The position numbers and the translations under genes are program-made. Of a stretch of 64,000 nt of DNA, positions 63,561 through 64,000 are shown one piece after another (within the stretch, counting starts at the first letter, position 1; every line of letters starts with the position of its first letter). The notes beneath the pieces were generated by a model. The model did not search any database, was not told the origin of the DNA, and saw only the letters and a program-made list of their open reading frames with translations. The DNA comes from Symsagittifera roscoffensis (taxonomy: Eukaryota > Xenacoelomorpha > Acoela > Convolutidae): the NCBI RefSeq assembly GCF_963678635.1, contig NC_087067.1, positions 54,633,169 through 54,697,168 of the forward strand, read 5' to 3'.

Positions 63561-64000
63561 AATTTCCTCTACAGGAGTACACATTGTTGGCAAAACAAAA
63601 GAAACTATTGTTCAAAAGAAATCAACAAACTGCGATCATTTACTACAATCACCCGAGACATAATTCCTAACGAAATATCAAAAAGTCTTAACAAAAATAG
63701 TTCGAAAACAAGGAAATACTCGCAAAAGACAAGAAAAAGATCCAATACCCGAAATAAAAGAAAAATCACACTTCGCTAATCATCTCGACTTCAATCAACC
63801 CAAAAAAGATTAATAAGTTTTTGTTTGACAACCTACATTATTCAAGAATGTATAATTCTAACAGACTTCTGATTAATTACCAACATCAATTTATTTTTTT
63901 TCATCTCAAAAGAAATCCCAGAACAAACTTATTCATTTTCTTTTTCCGACCTAAACTCCTTCAAAATCGACCAATCAAATCACTTGATATCATCTCACTT
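63561..64000. other. Family 3 3' region to window end
   Basis: AT-rich, stop-laden, no ORF over 60 codons, no LTR sequence reached. Possibly the Pol tail. Confidence 0.4.

Larger units (their letters stand above)
53638..64000 (+). mobile_element. Ty3/gypsy family 3, copy 2, rearranged, runs off window
   Basis: LTR, a gag block (54528-55830), a post-gag block (to ~56704), then a restart at the 5' internal region (56780), a second gag block, and single relics of RT, RNase H and integrase. All are full of stops. The element is much more AT-rich than copies A/B and mostly neutral in look. The 3' LTR is not reached. Confidence 0.7.

Overview
The window is animal nuclear DNA, most likely from an invertebrate; the phylum cannot be fixed from the sequence. 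It holds one spliced host gene (five recognisable coding exons, about 25.75-37.93 kb) surrounded by LTR retrotransposons of the Ty3/gypsy type. There are no bacterial operons, ribosome binding sites, rRNA genes or CRISPR arrays, and I found no convincing tRNA gene.

Region 1 (1-24057) carries two related, GC-richer Ty3/gypsy elements head to tail, apparently sharing a short LTR of about 159 bp (7773-7931). Copy A (1-7931) is cut by the window start and keeps only the end of Pol plus a long, multiply broken downstream ORF. Copy B (7773-24057) has all parts: a leader of about 3 kb full of a dispersed AATCCGGAGGGGT-type motif, a long coiled-coil gag with two CCHC knuckles, protease, RT-RNase H, integrase and a downstream ORF. 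Two parts are unusual. Integrase is followed in the same ORF by an acidic linker and a C-terminal domain resembling a TARG1/OARD1-type macro domain, with the usual ADP-ribose/catalytic loop replaced by a conserved YDPNRG loop. The downstream ORF in copy A contains one clear and one probable SGNH (GDSL-like) hydrolase domain. Copies A and B share the macro-like end and the start of the downstream ORF, so both look like family features.

Region 2 (24058-37979) is AT-rich. It holds the host gene, which encodes a protein with several widely spaced C2H2/matrin-like zinc fingers. Splice phases match across all four introns; two introns appear to use the rare GC-AG class with identical donors. The 6-kb third intron is largely a very degenerate satellite that also occurs upstream of exon 1. 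A foldback MITE, a small hairpin repeat and short tandem repeats lie nearby.

Region 3 (37980-64000) is a rearranged array of two other Ty3/gypsy families. Family 2 has a full-length but dead copy (38173-45551) flanked by a 5-bp ACCTA duplication and carrying an internal 421-bp inverted repeat, plus partial copies at 50266-51560 and 52323-52830. Family 3 is very AT-rich and degenerate, with LTRs at 46043-46433 and 53638-54012, several repeated gag segments, and one RT/RNase H/integrase relic running off the window end. Shared flanks show that this region grew by segmental duplication followed by deletion. All coding parts here are broken.
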